Source of the DNA: Rhodosorus marinus
Taxonomy: Eukaryota > Rhodophyta > Stylonematophyceae > Stylonematales > Stylonemataceae
NCBI GenBank assembly: GCA_029953675.1
Contig: JAMWBK010000009.1
Location: 62,001 to 126,000 of the forward strand
Length of the DNA: 64,000 nucleotides
Direction of reading: 5' to 3'
Shown: one piece after another, positions 22,290-34,319 of the stretch
Numbering within the stretch: position 1 is the stretch's first letter
How the letters are laid out: every line of letters starts with the position of its first letter
The notes under the pieces: model-generated
Seen by the model: only the letters and a program-made list of their open reading frames with translations
Databases searched by the model: none
Told to the model about the DNA's origin: nothing
Program-made: the position numbers and the translations under genes

Positions 22290-22476
22290 GCATCACAACT
22301 AGCAACACCCTCATTGGACCACATGATGCATCCGAGTCCCGTGAACTACTAGAGCCGTATCGCAGTCGGACTCTTGCGATTCCCACCGTCGATGTGGTTG
22401 AACAGCTATAGTCAGCCTTCCACGCAAGCGATGTAGGCACGTCCTGCGGTGCAAGACCAAACAAGTCCCGGAACAA
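22290..22476 (+). repeat. Dispersed repeat, copy 2 (first copy 14338-14530)
   Basis: Direct-orientation match to 14338-14530, about 8 kb away. Both copies lie in non-coding DNA. Confidence 0.8.
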
Positions 22477-22589
22477 AAGCAGTGTAGAGATTCGCGTGTT
22501 TGTATTTCTAAAGAAATATTGGAGCTTAATCAGTCATTGGCCGCGCAATACCAATTGCAGTTGTGTCGACGCATGGCACAACTGACCTC

Positions 22590-22975
22590 AAGCGATTGAA
22601 GGATTGGATTCTTCATTCTAAATAATGAAGAAGAGTAAATCCACCATTATTTCGAAATTTCCTGAGGGGAGGAAGCTTGCCATTCCGTCTCCTAAGCCGT
22701 TCTACTTCGGGTTTTGGGAAACTAGTCGCTGAAGACGAGTGGAGCAACAAGTTTGGAGGGCATTCTACCCAGGTCATGTCCGATTTCAAGCTACTGAAGG
22801 ATTTGATTCCTCATGCTAAATAATTATGTGGAGGAATTCCGCCATCAATTAGAACCTTGCCATTCCGCTCCCTGAATCTCAACTTTGGGTATCGGAAAAG
22901 GAGCCGCTGAAGACGAATGAAACAACAAGTTTCGAGGGCACCTCAGAGGTGAAGAGTCTCTGATTTCCAGCTGAG
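22590..22975 (+). repeat. Tandem direct repeat, two diverged units of about 190-200 bp
   Basis: Unit 1 (about 22593-22792) and unit 2 (about 22793-22975) share GAAGGATT(G)GATTC, CTAAATAAT, CTTGCCATTCCG, CGCTGAAGACGA, CAACAAGTTT and GAGGGCA in the same order. Indels and substitutions are frequent, so the duplication is old. Confidence 0.85.
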
Positions 22976-23643
22976 CATGTGTACCCGCATGTCTGCGCAC
23001 GCTTTTGCGGGATGATGCGAGGGAGGGCACTATGCCCGTTCATGGCATGAAAACTTCCTGTATTGTTCTGCACAGCATCTCACGCTCGACGAGCACGCCT
23101 TCCCGTGGGAAGAGAAAACTCAAGAATCCGGCAGCTTTCCTCATACTGCTTCCAGCTATCTTTCGAGGATACGATTCCTCCGGGATCCGAATTGACGAAA
23201 CGCTGCGACTGGGCAAGAAGCTTCCACAACCACATTAGAGTGAAGGACGTTCTGTATGAGAGCTGACGGCCAGCAATTCATCAATACAATATAGTGCGAG
23301 CATCCCTTTTCCTATTCATACACATACTGAGTTGGTTCATCTGGTATTGTACTATCTAGATATTTGCTGGACTCGCAAAGACAAAAACACTCCCGAAGCA
23401 GACTCCGAGGTCGCCCCGAATCCGCGTGCAACAGGATTGCTCTGCTCGAACTCTCCGAGCGCTTGCCGTGGGTTCCGTACGCGATCGCATAAGTTCTATT
23501 GTACGTCGTTTGCAAGCTGGCAGGGCAGTTCTCCGAGCCTCTCAGGAAGCTCGGAAGGCTATAGATTACGAATGGTTGGGGATCAAGAAGCCAAAAATGC
23601 TTCACTGCGACCCTGAGTTTGCTCAGATCCGAATGTACCCGTC
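22976..23643. other. Intergenic or part of a broken gene
   Basis: The plus frame 23426-23640 is protein-like (RDRISSIVRRLQAGRAVLRA, then SQEARKAIDYEWLGIK) but is in a different frame from the downstream ORF at 23644. Confidence 0.3.
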
Positions 23644-23883
23644 TTGTCCAGTTCCAGCAGCCATGAGCCGCAAGACTCCTTCCGCAACAAACCCATTTGC
23701 GATGATTGTAACAAGAGAAAACAGGGCGTTGTGGTCGAAAGACTGAGGGAGCGCACAAGCCTCGTCCAAGACATTGTCCTTGAATTGACAAGCGCTATGG
23801 AGAGAATTTGTTCCAACGAACAGGAGGAGATAGTGTTGTCAGCGAACCGGTTACTCCAAGCGTTGTTCAATGACACGGCATGA
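23644..23883 (+). CDS. Hypothetical helical protein or last exon
   Basis: 79 codons beginning MSSSSSHEPQDSFRNKPICDDCN and followed by a long amphipathic, probably coiled helix (VVVERLRERTSLVQDIVLEL). One CxxC pair. It stops 18 bp before the convergent membrane-protein gene ends. It may be the 3' exon of a gene whose upstream exon lies at 23426-23500: a GTACGT donor after ISSI and an acceptor TGTCCAG exist but the join is unproven. No family recognised. Confidence 0.35.
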   Translation: MSSSSSHEPQDSFRNKPICDDCNKRKQGVVVERLRERTSLVQDIVLELTSAMERICSNEQEEIVLSANRLLQALFNDTA

Positions 23884-23901
23884 AAGGTTCTTATCGTGCA
23901 C

Positions 23902-24868
23902 TTACTCTGCGAGGTACGCCCAAACAGCACCAGCAAGAAGAATAAAAATTGTGCCAGAGGCGAGGACCGCAGCTCCACTGCGCCCCTTCAAGGACTCCGG
24001 TGGACGAATCAATCGAATCAAGGACGCAATCAAAACTATTATCAAGGCCCCAAACATTGCTCCCACAAGTCTGGATTGCAGAGCGTCAGTTACGTATGGG
24101 AGGTCCAGAGTAGTCCCAATTTTCTTTTGCCACACAAATGAAGGAAAAGCAGCAAAGCTCAGCTCTTTCTGTCCGCAAACAACTCGTGAGTTCTACTGAG
24201 CGCTCCTCAACGCTACTACCAAGGCAAGTTCTCGAAAGACAAATACTTACAGGTCCTACAATCATAGCACTGAAGAACAGTGCCACAATATTGACCAGAG
24301 TCAATGCAGTCTTCCAGATCCGGTACCTCATCTCCGGGATTGCCACCAGAGCTAGAAAATTCCGTGTGCACATTTCAAGAAAGTAAAAAGAAGCAAAGTT
24401 CATTAAGAAATGCAATTGGAAGCAATAAAGCGAACGCCCTGAAGGGAAAAGCTTTGCAGGAACCTCGAGGTCGCGTACCGGCTCCAGGAATGCAAACGAA
24501 TAGAGTGGCAATGATGAAGAACGCAGACGCCGTAGCGACTACTTCACTGAACATGCCCTCAAAGGACTGCAGGGCGAGCACGCAGCTAAACGCAGCAGCG
24601 GATTGGAACAAGAAGATTAAAGAAAACGCTCTGGCGATTCCTTCGTGCGCGTATGGGTCTTGTGATCTCGACACCTGCAAAGTGCAAACGCACACAAATT
24701 CAGACACATGCAGATCGGTTGCAAGAGCCTGCGAACGAATTCCGTAACTATTGATACGATGGTATCTATGTGAGCCGCGCTACTTACGACAGCGAAGAAC
24801 AAAATGCACTCCAGTGACAGAGCATACAAACATAAATGAAACGCGTAAGTAGGATCCAGCTCCTTCAT
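23902..24868 (-). CDS. Unrecognised six-helix membrane protein
   Basis: Exons 24868-24788, 24674-24479, 24351-24251 and 24123-23902 (minus) join with matching phases (0,1,0) to give 199 aa. Hydrophobic segments: FHLCLYALSLECILFFAVV; IARAFSLIFLFQSAAAFSCV; VVATASAFFIIATLFVCI; IWKTALTLVNIVALFFSAMI; LVGAMFGALIIVLIASLIR; GAAVLASGTIFILLAGAVW. Polar loops contain SRSQDPYAHEG and PEMRYR. Four coherent splice junctions and alternating helix/loop pattern argue for a real gene. I do not recognise the family; no function is proposed. Start at 24868 is the first ATG before helix 1. The exon 4 acceptor (GGCAAAAG) is the weakest junction. Confidence 0.7.
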
Positions 24869-26134
24869 GATGCCGAAATGTTACGATGAGCTCCGCATTC
24901 AAGATCGAGCAGTCAACCGATCAAGGATCAAGCCGTGTTCCTACAGATGATCTTTCAAAACCGAAAACAAAAGCCTGGGGGCTCCGACTTAAGCCCCTAC
25001 ACCGAAAACCAGCGGGGAATTCTCAAAAGCCCTCATATCTTTTCATCAAGAGGGCCATAAAAAGCTTCCACTAATCAACACCTTTCCTCTTCCAACCCTT
25101 CGAGATCCCTACCCATTCGCAAAAATTAGCAACAACTAGCTCTTTCCCAAAATTGGAATAAATATCTAGACCCATACCAAACCCTACTTCCACCATACTC
25201 AACTACTAAACTGAGCTTGCGATGCATGTAACTGCCTGTCCTTTGAAAACCAGGCTATATTTCCCTCTCTATTTGCGGACACAGAATAAAAGTTGGTCCT
25301 GGATAGCGGGCTTTTGGCACTAGACCTTGGGTGGAGGGGAATTTGATCCTTACGATCAACAACTACGCTATCAAGTGTGACCGCAGGAAACCTCAAAGAC
25401 CGTTATGCTCAGTCGACCAACCTCTCGGATAAAATTTTCGTCCTTTGCTGTTTACGTTGTTCCAATACTTTAGCCACATTCACAGGGTTGGTAATCCTTC
25501 ACTAGGTTTTCAACCCCCGGGGTCACTCCCCGCGGAGAAAATGTACATCGTAGAGTAGGGTCGCGAACCTTATGAATTTGAATGTTTAACAAAACATGCA
25601 AATTCATAAGGTTGTTACAGTGTTCTGAACAAACATGCAGTTAATTATGGCTTCGAAGGAAGATACCCGTCTTCAAACAGTAAGTGCTAATGTATATGAC
25701 ATCCTTCCAATCGAGGCGCGTCAAAACGCAAAGATAGTGAGGTTTGCTGATTTCATGCGAGCCAAGTTAGCGGACCGTGCGCAAACCCGTGCCAGCTCCG
25801 CGCAGGGGCATCCCGGACTCACATGCGGTCGGCTTGCAAGCTTCAAGGGCAGCTTTTCAGGCGTTCTCCTATCGCTTTGGTTGCCAAGATTCTCCTGGGC
25901 GGTTCGCTCTGATGTGCCCCCTGATATGCGAATCTCGTGTTGGTCTACGCTCTTCATGGCATTGATAAAGACTGTTTCGGTGTTTCACGTCCCGGGATGC
26001 CTCAAATGCATTTTTCGCAGTTTCGAAGAACGTTATTAGTACAGAGGCGCAGCACAAGAAACGAATTCCCAGTGACGAAATATCACGACCACCATAGTTT
26101 ACAAATTCAACTTGTATGTACAGGTAAGTAATCG
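24869..26134. other. Intergenic, one possible exon
   Basis: The plus frame 25647-25805 (MASKEDTRLQTVSANVYDIL, then PIEARQNAKIVRFADFMRAK) looks protein-like and could be a first exon, but I found no convincing partner before 26134. A 15-bp inverted repeat AACCTTATGAATTTG ... CAAATTCATAAGGTT lies at 25567-25611. Confidence 0.35.
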
Positions 26135-29100
26135 CTAAGCAGGCTTCGTCACAACGCATCGTCCCATTCGAGTTTGAAGCACAGCGAAAATTACAGCGAG
26201 CTCAGGGAACGTCTTGAAAATCTGGGCTTCACCGTTTGCGTCAATTTTGCAACCGTTCAGCAGCTGCCCTTGCAGTATTCCATCACCAGTCTCGTCCTGC
26301 GTGATTAGAGCTTCAAAATTTTTCGCCAGGGTTTCGGCAGGCATGCTCTGCGAGCTTTGCCACACACGGACAAAGTCCCTGTTGAACAACAGCAAATTTA
26401 CAGAAAAACAACCAAATGAGATAGACCCACCGGCTTCCTAATTCAGAAGCGAGATTGACGGACCGCACCTGCTAGAAACTTTCTCATAAACGGGCTGTAA
26501 ACCGTTCTCCGACAAAAAAGAGCTTTTCTTTGTAACGAGTTTCGCTCGGCTGTCCTCTTCGACTGGCACCATTTTTGCCAGAAACGAACGTGTTGATTCA
26601 ATGCCGTCAGGCGACATGAAGAGGGGGTTGCTGCAAGAAAGATCATTTCTGTATACTTCGTTCGGCTTCATGTCCATAGCTTCAAAGTTCTTCCATGAGT
26701 CTACCTGGGCGTAGGTGAAGTTGCTATCAAAAAGCTGTCCCAAGTTACCGGCCGGAAAAGAGAAACACGAAACGTAGAAACAATGCTCACATGAGTCAGT
26801 TGCAATTGGGGAAAAACTGCAGCAACGTCGAAGAAAACTGGAATTGACTACGAAAATAGTATGCGAGCTGCATTCGCATTGTCAAAATCTCGCCAGGAGA
26901 GGTTCTTCCATACCAACTGTTTGCTGCTGCCCGACTTGACCGTGGTGCTTTCGTACACTTCAACGTCCCCAATTGAAAACAAGTTGGAATATTTGCACGC
27001 ACAACTCGAGTCCCTCTGCCATAGCAATCTCGCGTATCCTGCAACGTTCGTATTTCTCTCCAAGATAGTCAGAAGAGTGGCCATCGCCAAGACCTGTGGT
27101 ATTTTGAGTTTGGAGTGAGTGGCCTTATTTCCCAGTCTTCCTGTTGAAATGGTCATAGCGGTTTGATCGGTACAAGCTCGTGCGCATACCCTAGCCGCGC
27201 AGCCACCGTTCAAGCGTCCTAGGATGGTAGCGTAGTCCTCCTGCGCGGAATAGTAGACCACCTGCTTTGCGAGGAACTCCTTCGTAAGACCTTTAGCCGA
27301 TGCTACAGGTGCGCCTAGCTTCTGCAGAACATATCTGAGCGCTTTTAGCGATGCCTCCTCAACTGCCGTGTCTCCGATATCCTCTTCAAAAGTTAAGTGC
27401 TGGAAAGAAGGTTGAATTGAGAATCAGCAAGCAGGAAAAAGCAGGCTTGGAAAAGCCATACGAATTCTGGCTACGAGAGGTTGTGGAGACGACGGTAACA
27501 AACGCACATCCTCGGCAGTTCATCTGAAATACTTACAGCGTTAGCGGCTGTCAACTCATATGTGCGAGCGATACGCCTACCATCGGAAGTCATATCTTTC
27601 AGTTTCGAATTGAAAAGGACGGTTTGGCTACGAATCGTCCAGGGTGGTGCGCCCATTTGTGTAACCAAAAATCTGTTCTTTGTCATCTCGACCTGCAAGC
27701 AAGGGAAACGGGACGTCAGTGGATTCTGCAAACCAGAATTTCAAGCCGTCGACAACATCGGAGTTCTCTGCCCACGCTGAGCAACATGTCAAGACTTTAT
27801 AGAAGCGAACCTCTTCCGCCATCGGGTCCCCGGCATTCATTATTGTGAATCTCCGGAGTCCCTTTCCGGTACCTTGAGGAGCAACCTCAAAGCTCGTATC
27901 ATTCAGAGACAGGAGCGTCGCCTTTCTCTGCATTTTCACTCGAAGCGCGAGGTCTACATCAGCATATCCAAAAGAAACGATGCGTTCGTCGTAGCTGTTG
28001 GGATTGGATGTACAAGAGAACTCCATGTCAGGGTTCCGTAATTCGAGCGTAATCCGTACCAGGCTCTGAAAGGCACTTGAAACTCACCCATTTACGGCTA
28101 TCAGGTCTATTCTTTTCCCGTATATAAGACCAACAGCATCGGGGCTTTGGATATGGGAGGATTCTTCGGAGGAAGCCCTGTAGAGTATGTCACCTTCCAT
28201 TCGGTGCGTGGTCAGAAAATCCCGCGGTACCAACGTATCACAACCAACCTTGAATACGTGGCTCCTCGAAGCCATTAGAATGGCCACATTGCTGGCAACG
28301 GATTCTTCCCAATTCGATTGGCCCTAACATCCGAGCAGGCAGCGTGATAAAGAGGGGACTCCGGTAAGAAATCTCTCGCGACCAGAAGACTACGAAAGCA
28401 TACTGATGTCAGCTTACCGCGACTGTAACGAACACGATCCGACTATCTGCGAGAATCTCTGGGTAGTCTGCGAAGATTACGTCCACCAAACGTGCCTTTG
28501 AAGACCAATCAACCAATACGACTTCGTCCACGCCACGAACAGCAAGCCAGTTTTTTAGGGACGCAACTACTGAGTCTGGTCCATCTTTACACGCAGCTAC
28601 AACAGAGGTCCCGTTGCGTATCCACCATTCACTCTCGACCTGTTGTAGAGTCCGATTTCTCTAGAGGCAGCAAGACAAATTCGTCAACGGCGTTGTTTCG
28701 AGTGAGTTTCATTGCTAGTGCATCACAACTATATCTTGAACAAAATCATGATCTACTCACCCAATCGCCGTCATCGTACCTCCACCAGGTTTTCGTATAG
28801 GATCCTATGAAAGGATGGAGTACATAAAAACAATGAGCACACTCAGTTCCCTATCTCTCATACGAACCAGTAGAGCACGTATCTAGTTCTTATCCTCTCA
28901 AAGATAAAGAGCTAGCTCAGGTGAGGTTGCGGCCCTAACCTTCGTTTACTAAGGCATCCGCCACCTCCCATGATAGTAATTGCCACGGGATGACCAGAAG
29001 TCCACCGCATTCCAACTCGCTGCAGACTCCAAAAGCGGTATCCGCGATATCCATTTCAGTTGGATCAGAAGCCGTTGACATTACGGACATTCCGCTGACA

Positions 29101-29846
29101 AGACCTCCGGCAATCAAGAAGGAGTCCGATTCGACGCGGGACTCATCTCGAAGTTCTTTCGGCACTGAGTATAGCATACAGACGAGTTGGAAGTTTCAAG
29201 GGAGTAAGAATCCGTCTCCTGTGGCAGGCAACAAGGTCGAACAAGGTTCTGAGCCGTGTTCAATGGCCATTTGGATCGCTACCTTTCGAAGTATCACAGA
29301 GCTGAACGCTTTTCGCTGGCAAAGCAATTCTAAAATCTCCAAGACGTGGAGATCCCCTATACACCTCCTCTACTCTCACAAATAACAATTTCTTGTCCTG
29401 TCAACGAGGATTTCAAACGATTTCAGAGGCGTCCATTGGCGAGGCGCGGGCAGCCTTCTTTTACGCAAACCCACCTTGCTCGGGCCCTCAACTGATGCCT
29501 TGAAAACCGTTCGGGACTTTGCCAGCTGGCTCTTTAGATAAACAACATCGCCGTAACGGGGACACTTGCAGCCGCTCTCAGTAAAACGCATGTTCCACAG
29601 GATGTTGGAAGATCCGCCTTTGGGCAGCAGCAAAACCACCGCTACGAGAACTAGAAACAAAGCAGCCATGACCAATTTCACTCTACTCTGAAACTTAAGC
29701 AAGAATTCTCTATAGATCCTCCTCAAGAGTTTCTTCCATAGTAACAACAGATCTGGATCGCTGTGACTCTGCCCACTGCCACCTGTCGTGGGCAAACTCC
29801 CACCACCACTCATATTTTCAAATAATCCAAGCTGCCAGCCGGGCAA
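26135..29846 (-). CDS. Type II membrane glycosyltransferase, GT2/galactosyltransferase-like, 13 exons
   Basis: Exons (minus): 29846-29380, 29329-29283, 29164-28940, 28804-28761, 28660-28418, 28323-28088, 27994-27811, 27692-27537, 27399-27190, 27093-26914, 26847-26791, 26734-26469, 26378-26135; about 852 aa. A cytosolic N terminus precedes one membrane anchor ([19 protein letters not shown]), the Golgi type II layout. The catalytic part reads [20 protein letters not shown], then [40 protein letters not shown] at the usual DxD position, and [20 protein letters not shown]. The last motif is the GYDE...G-x-x-D-x-DL acceptor-site signature. In-frame stops that appear if exons are read through (TGA near 29198, TAG near 26850) fall inside introns. 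The donor GTTCGC at 27810 is the weakest site. Probable role: sugar transfer to wall or secreted glycans. Confidence 0.83.
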
Positions 29847-31161
29847 AGTGCCTCCTTAGCAATCGATTCCTTCTCCCATTGTACCTACAGATCTGCAGAC
29901 TCGACTAGCTCCGCGTTTCTTCCGCAACGGCCGGTCCCGAACTCAACGAACCAACGAAATCTCGGAACAACGAGTACCACCCTAGCTCCTAGACATCCAT
30001 CCTCCTCAATCCTGCCTAAGCGCCTCTGTGCCTCGCACCGCACGGATCAACCAACGATCTACCCTTGGGCTACACCCTGTCAACAACACCCTAGCTCCTT
30101 GAAGTGAAAAAAAAGGAACTGGTCTGCCACACCAACCATAAGTCGTCAAGTTCCCCAAGCGATGACGATATCGGAAAACACACAATTTACATCATATTAA
30201 CGATATAATTTTGGCATAATTTTCTTGCAATAAAATCGAGTAGGATTTGTCAGCATCGTCTCCATCAGCGTGAAAAGTCTCAAGACACGCGCTCATCTTA
30301 CAAGATATCCGCTTCTGGTGTCCTGTATGGAAGACTTTGAGGATTGTGCGTGCGATTCTGTTTTGCTCGCCTGAGCAAATCCCCGTGGAGCAGCGATGGA
30401 AGCCATGGCAAAGGAGCTCTGCGGTAGCGCCTTCAACATTTTGCTGGAGACATGACTCTGGGCGAAAAGGCCGATCTCTGTAAGATTTGCTTTTGAGTTT
30501 TGGAGGACGTTGATATCCAGCAGGCTCAATTCCCAAGTGCGACCATTGCAAAACAATAGTCTCCTACCTACTCCGCATAAGCTTTTTGCTTAGTACCAGC
30601 TCTGAGTACGTGGCCTCGAATCGGAACACCAGCGCTTGAGGGGAGACTCGGAGGCAGTGGTGAGCCTACGTATTGGAGTATAGCAGGTCTTGGTGGGCTG
30701 CTCAATACCCGTTTGTCCGACAGTGGCTGGGGAACCTTCTAGGGGTGCGGCAGACATCAGAAGCAGACTGCTGTACTACCGGAACCTGTGAGCCCCCCTC
30801 AACGGACAGCTGCCCAACGAGGAGAGTTGCGCTTGCGCTGGAATGCAGTATCAAATACATCACTGCCGTAGCCACCGTAGGAATTCCTATAGAACCACGC
30901 CTGCCGCTGTGAGGATTCCTCGCTTACAACAACCAGCACTGTCGGGGCTGACGGGTTAGTCTTTCTGTGCTCGAATTGATTTATTGCTTCCCAATGCAAA
31001 GTTATGCCCTCCTAGTATTCCGTTTGTCGCAAAGACTATACTACCACAACCATCTAGCCCGCTTTCTTGAAAAACTAGCTCGTGTTCGTTGGCCTGACGT
31101 GCAAAGTGGCGCCTGCTGGGCAACGCCGTCACATGAACACAACTTTGAAAACATGAGCTGT
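29847..31161. other. Intergenic, one weak ORF
   Basis: The minus frame 30293-30556 (MFCNGRTWELSLLDINVLQN..., Ser/Ala-rich end) is protein-like but has no domain and no clear splice partners. The rest looks non-coding and includes the 3' flank of the uridine kinase-UPRT gene. Confidence 0.35.
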
Positions 31162-33472
31162 TCACGTCCCAAAATAACGGTTTGCAAAGTCCCCAACGCC
31201 AGGAACAACATAGCCATCTTTGTTGACTCGTCGATCCACGCTAGAAGTCACTACCTTTATCTGGGAGCACAAACCAGCCATTCCCTTTCAGCACCGGCGA
31301 TAACCGAAACAGAGTAGTTACCATATCTTACTCTAGGATATTTCCCGCAAATCAGAGATAGCCCGTCGGGGCTGGAGATCAAGTTAAGAACCGTTATGTT
31401 GTCCATGGGTACCCCTCTCGAGAGCAACTCTTCGATTGCGCAGGCAACCGTCCCTCCCGTGTCCAACACTGGATCAAGCAGGAGCACATGGAGTCTGCAC
31501 AAAGTTCATTGCAACGACAGAGGAAACCGTCGGGAGAGCGATCACAAAAGGACAAAAGGTCAGATCCCAGAGGTCAGCAACTCCAATTTTGAACACATGG
31601 TCGAGCGATGAATTCAATGCCTTTTGGAGCCCTCATCACACGCACCTATGGATTTCTTGGGGAAGGCTGCAGTAAGCAATCCTCCTGTTCGAACAATCGA
31701 GTTTAGGCCCATCGTTGGCTATCAGCATTTTCCCGATCCGAGCAGTTTTGCAAACGGCTAAGGAACAGAAGAGCATACGGCGAAGGTCTCTAAGCAAAGG
31801 GTGCCAAACTCAAAGCCAAGATCATGCCGCACGGAGTCCTCTGGAAGTCTCCAAATTAGTCGCACCTCTTAAGGATGTCTCCATGGCCTCTCCGCTTCGA
31901 ATGATGCTCACTCCTATTATGCCCTGAACGAACGCTACGCCAAAATAAGGTTCGCCTGTCGGAGTCGTAACAATTTCGCGGTTGAACGGCAGGAGGCCGA
32001 GGCCCCTCTCAACGATGAGCCGGATGAGACGATCCGCGTAGAAGACAAAGTCCTTTTGGGAAAAAGCGAGAAGGAGACATTCCACGTCAACCTCTTAGCG
32101 ATCCGTACCGAGCGGTTGACAGGGAGTATGTAAAAAAAAACAAACGACGGGAATACTCGAATTTGTCTCAAAATTGATCGCATATGTGAACCTCTCTTGA
32201 CACTTCTGTGTTGCGAAATATGGTATGCAGTCCTCTTATCTGCGAGTTGTCCTCAAGTCTGTGCAGTTGCGGATAGAGTTTTCTGAAGTCACCCTCTTGC
32301 TGGAGTTTCAGAGCAATGTGCTGTACAATCAGATTTATGGCGACGTGGTTCCCCCCCCCGCGGGGTACAATTATGTCGGCATGTCTACGAGGAGAGCAGT
32401 CGCCAAGGGGTTAACGATCAATACATTCGAAACACTTATACGTGAGGCTGTCATCCGCTTTTCCGAGCTCTGTGACAGAACAGAACTTACCGTTTCGTTG
32501 GAAAGATGAACTCGTCATATGCAGGCTTGACGAATTTCTCGTACTGACTCAAAACCTGAGATATGGTTCGCCCTCTAAACTCAATATCCCGTCGAATACG
32601 GCGACATAAACAAACATCGGCGTCTTCGTCGACGAAGATTTTCATGTGCATCATCTTGCGAATGAACCTCGGATAAAACGTGAGAATTCCCTCTACAATT
32701 ATAACCTCTGCAGCATTGAGGAGGACAGAAGCAGACCTCTTATGAGTCTTGAAGTCGTACGTTGGAACCTGGAAGAAAAAAACAAGCACGGGAAGAACGT
32801 CAAGATCAGATCAGCTACCGGATCGTCGCTTCTTCGAAGAACGCATGTTCTCACATCGACGGGTTGACCCTTTTGCATCAACTTCAGCACTTGGTACAGA
32901 TAGTTGAAGTCAAAAGCATCCGGGTGATCAAAATTGTAGTCAGAACTGTCAACGTTATCCGGGATTCCTTGGCAGAACCAATCCAACGAAACGAGCACGC
33001 ATCTGTGATCCCCAAGGCCTTGAATGATCTTTTCGCAAACTGTAGTCTTGCCAGATGCAGAAGCGCCAGTGACTCCAATAATGAACGGTTCTACGACGGT
33101 GGACTGCTCCTCTACTCCGAGAACCTGCAATCCACTCTTCGCGGAGTCTCCCTTGGCTTCGGCACTGGCGACTTCCTTACTCAACTCATCAAGCTCTTTC
33201 AAGTCTGCATGCGAGCCTTGAGCTCCGATCGAACCTTCCCGACGATTCCTGGTGGGCGCCGGAACGGTTTTTCATAAATGCTCAGTACTAGCCGATTCCT
33301 GGGCTTCAGCAAGCCATCGCATCACGACCACAAGCTTCTTTGTGCTTTGAATAATCGCATACCAGTCTTCTGATGGACTCGGAGAAACTCTCTCTGGGAG
33401 ATGATCCCGCATGAGCGAGGTGACTCGACTCAGCATTTCCGCATCCCCGATTTTGGCTTCGTTGCTCTCCAT
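31162..33472 (-). CDS. Bifunctional uridine-cytidine kinase / uracil phosphoribosyltransferase
   Basis: Exons (minus): 33472-33289, 33204-32855, 32768-32491, 32384-32192, 32052-31866, 31757-31646, 31494-31332, 31254-31162; 519 aa. The kinase half has the P-loop GVTGASASGKTT, SLDWFCQGI (usually SxDxFY), NFDHPDAFD, VPTYDFKTHKR, VIIVEGIL and the lid RRIRRDIEFRGR. The UPRT half has PRGGGNHVAINLIVQHIALK, DFVFYADRLIRLIVERGLG, GVSIIRSGEAMETSLR, VLLLDPVLDTGGT (PRPP loop) and the C terminus VPGVGDFANRYFGT. Such fusions salvage uridine and uracil to UMP in plants and algae. In many eukaryotic fusions the UPRT half is suspected inactive, and activity is not provable here. Residues 1-80 (MESNEAKIGDAEMLSR...) are a lineage-specific extension. 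Confidence 0.95.
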
Positions 33473-34319
33473 GGCGGTCTACTCTCACTGCAGGGTTTGC
33501 CTAAACCAGTGCTGTGGGGCCCTGCCTACCTTAATCCAATGAAAACCAGGTTGGATACATGTACCTACTCCATCCTACAAGCAAAATGTCAGCGTTCGTT
33601 CTCAGCGAGAGCCTGCCCGCGCGACCAACACGCCGAACCCGAAACGGTGCAACACTCCGCCTAAGCCTCGTCCTTCTTGAGCATTCAAGGGTCCTCTGTA
33701 TTCGTCGAACTGCACGAGACTACTACTCAAAAGAAAACGAAACCCAATCCGGCACAGTCCGTTGACAACAGGGATTGTAAAATCCTCTCAAACCAATTAA
33801 TTCTCGGATGAGTGCGAACGAGATCAAGTCCACGTCGAGTTCCCAAAAACCGTCGGGTAGGAGACTGTCGGCGTTCGAGTGTTCATGCAAACCCGATATC
33901 TACCAGATTGCATCCGTAGCATGAAAATGACTTTGTCAGAGCTCTGAACTTCTGGAGCCTAATTTCTGTCCCAAACTTTTTCAAGCGCACAGTCCCTACA
34001 GATGAAACCTCTGGGACTGCAGGGAAGGGACGGAGTTTCGCCAGCGCTAGGTATTCGTAGAAATTCTTTCCTAAAAAGTCGTTCCTATCTGTTATTTAGT
34101 GACACTACAAGTATAAGCTCGATCGCAGCACGGGAACCAGAGTCTAGTCAAACGGCTAGAGTGGCCTCTCTGGCACGTTACTAAACAATTGCTTCAGCGG
34201 GGAGCCATCTTCCCTTCGGCAGTAAGCGCTGCCCCAAGCCGGCGACAAAGTGAACTCTTCTAGCGGCCAATTTTCTGTTCACTTCTCTATCTACATTCTT
34301 CTCGCGATCTTGTTTCACG
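33473..34319. other. Intergenic, nothing recognised
   Basis: Upstream region of the uridine kinase-UPRT gene and 3' flank of the phospholipase. Short ORFs only. Confidence 0.5.

Noticed and set aside
23312-23978. Long minus-strand ORFs at 23312-23791 and 23583-23978
   Set aside because: They are antisense to the protein-like plus frames or overlap the membrane-protein end, with no domain.
26848-26914. In-frame TAG near 26850 as a sign of a dead glycosyltransferase
   Set aside because: The TAG is itself the AG acceptor of a 66-nt intron starting GTATGG, and the phase is preserved.
29164-29315. In-frame TGA near 29198, possible selenocysteine or pseudogene stop in the glycosyltransferase
   Set aside because: An alternative exon (29329-29283) with a GTAGCG donor and TACTCAG acceptor keeps the phase and removes the stop as intron.
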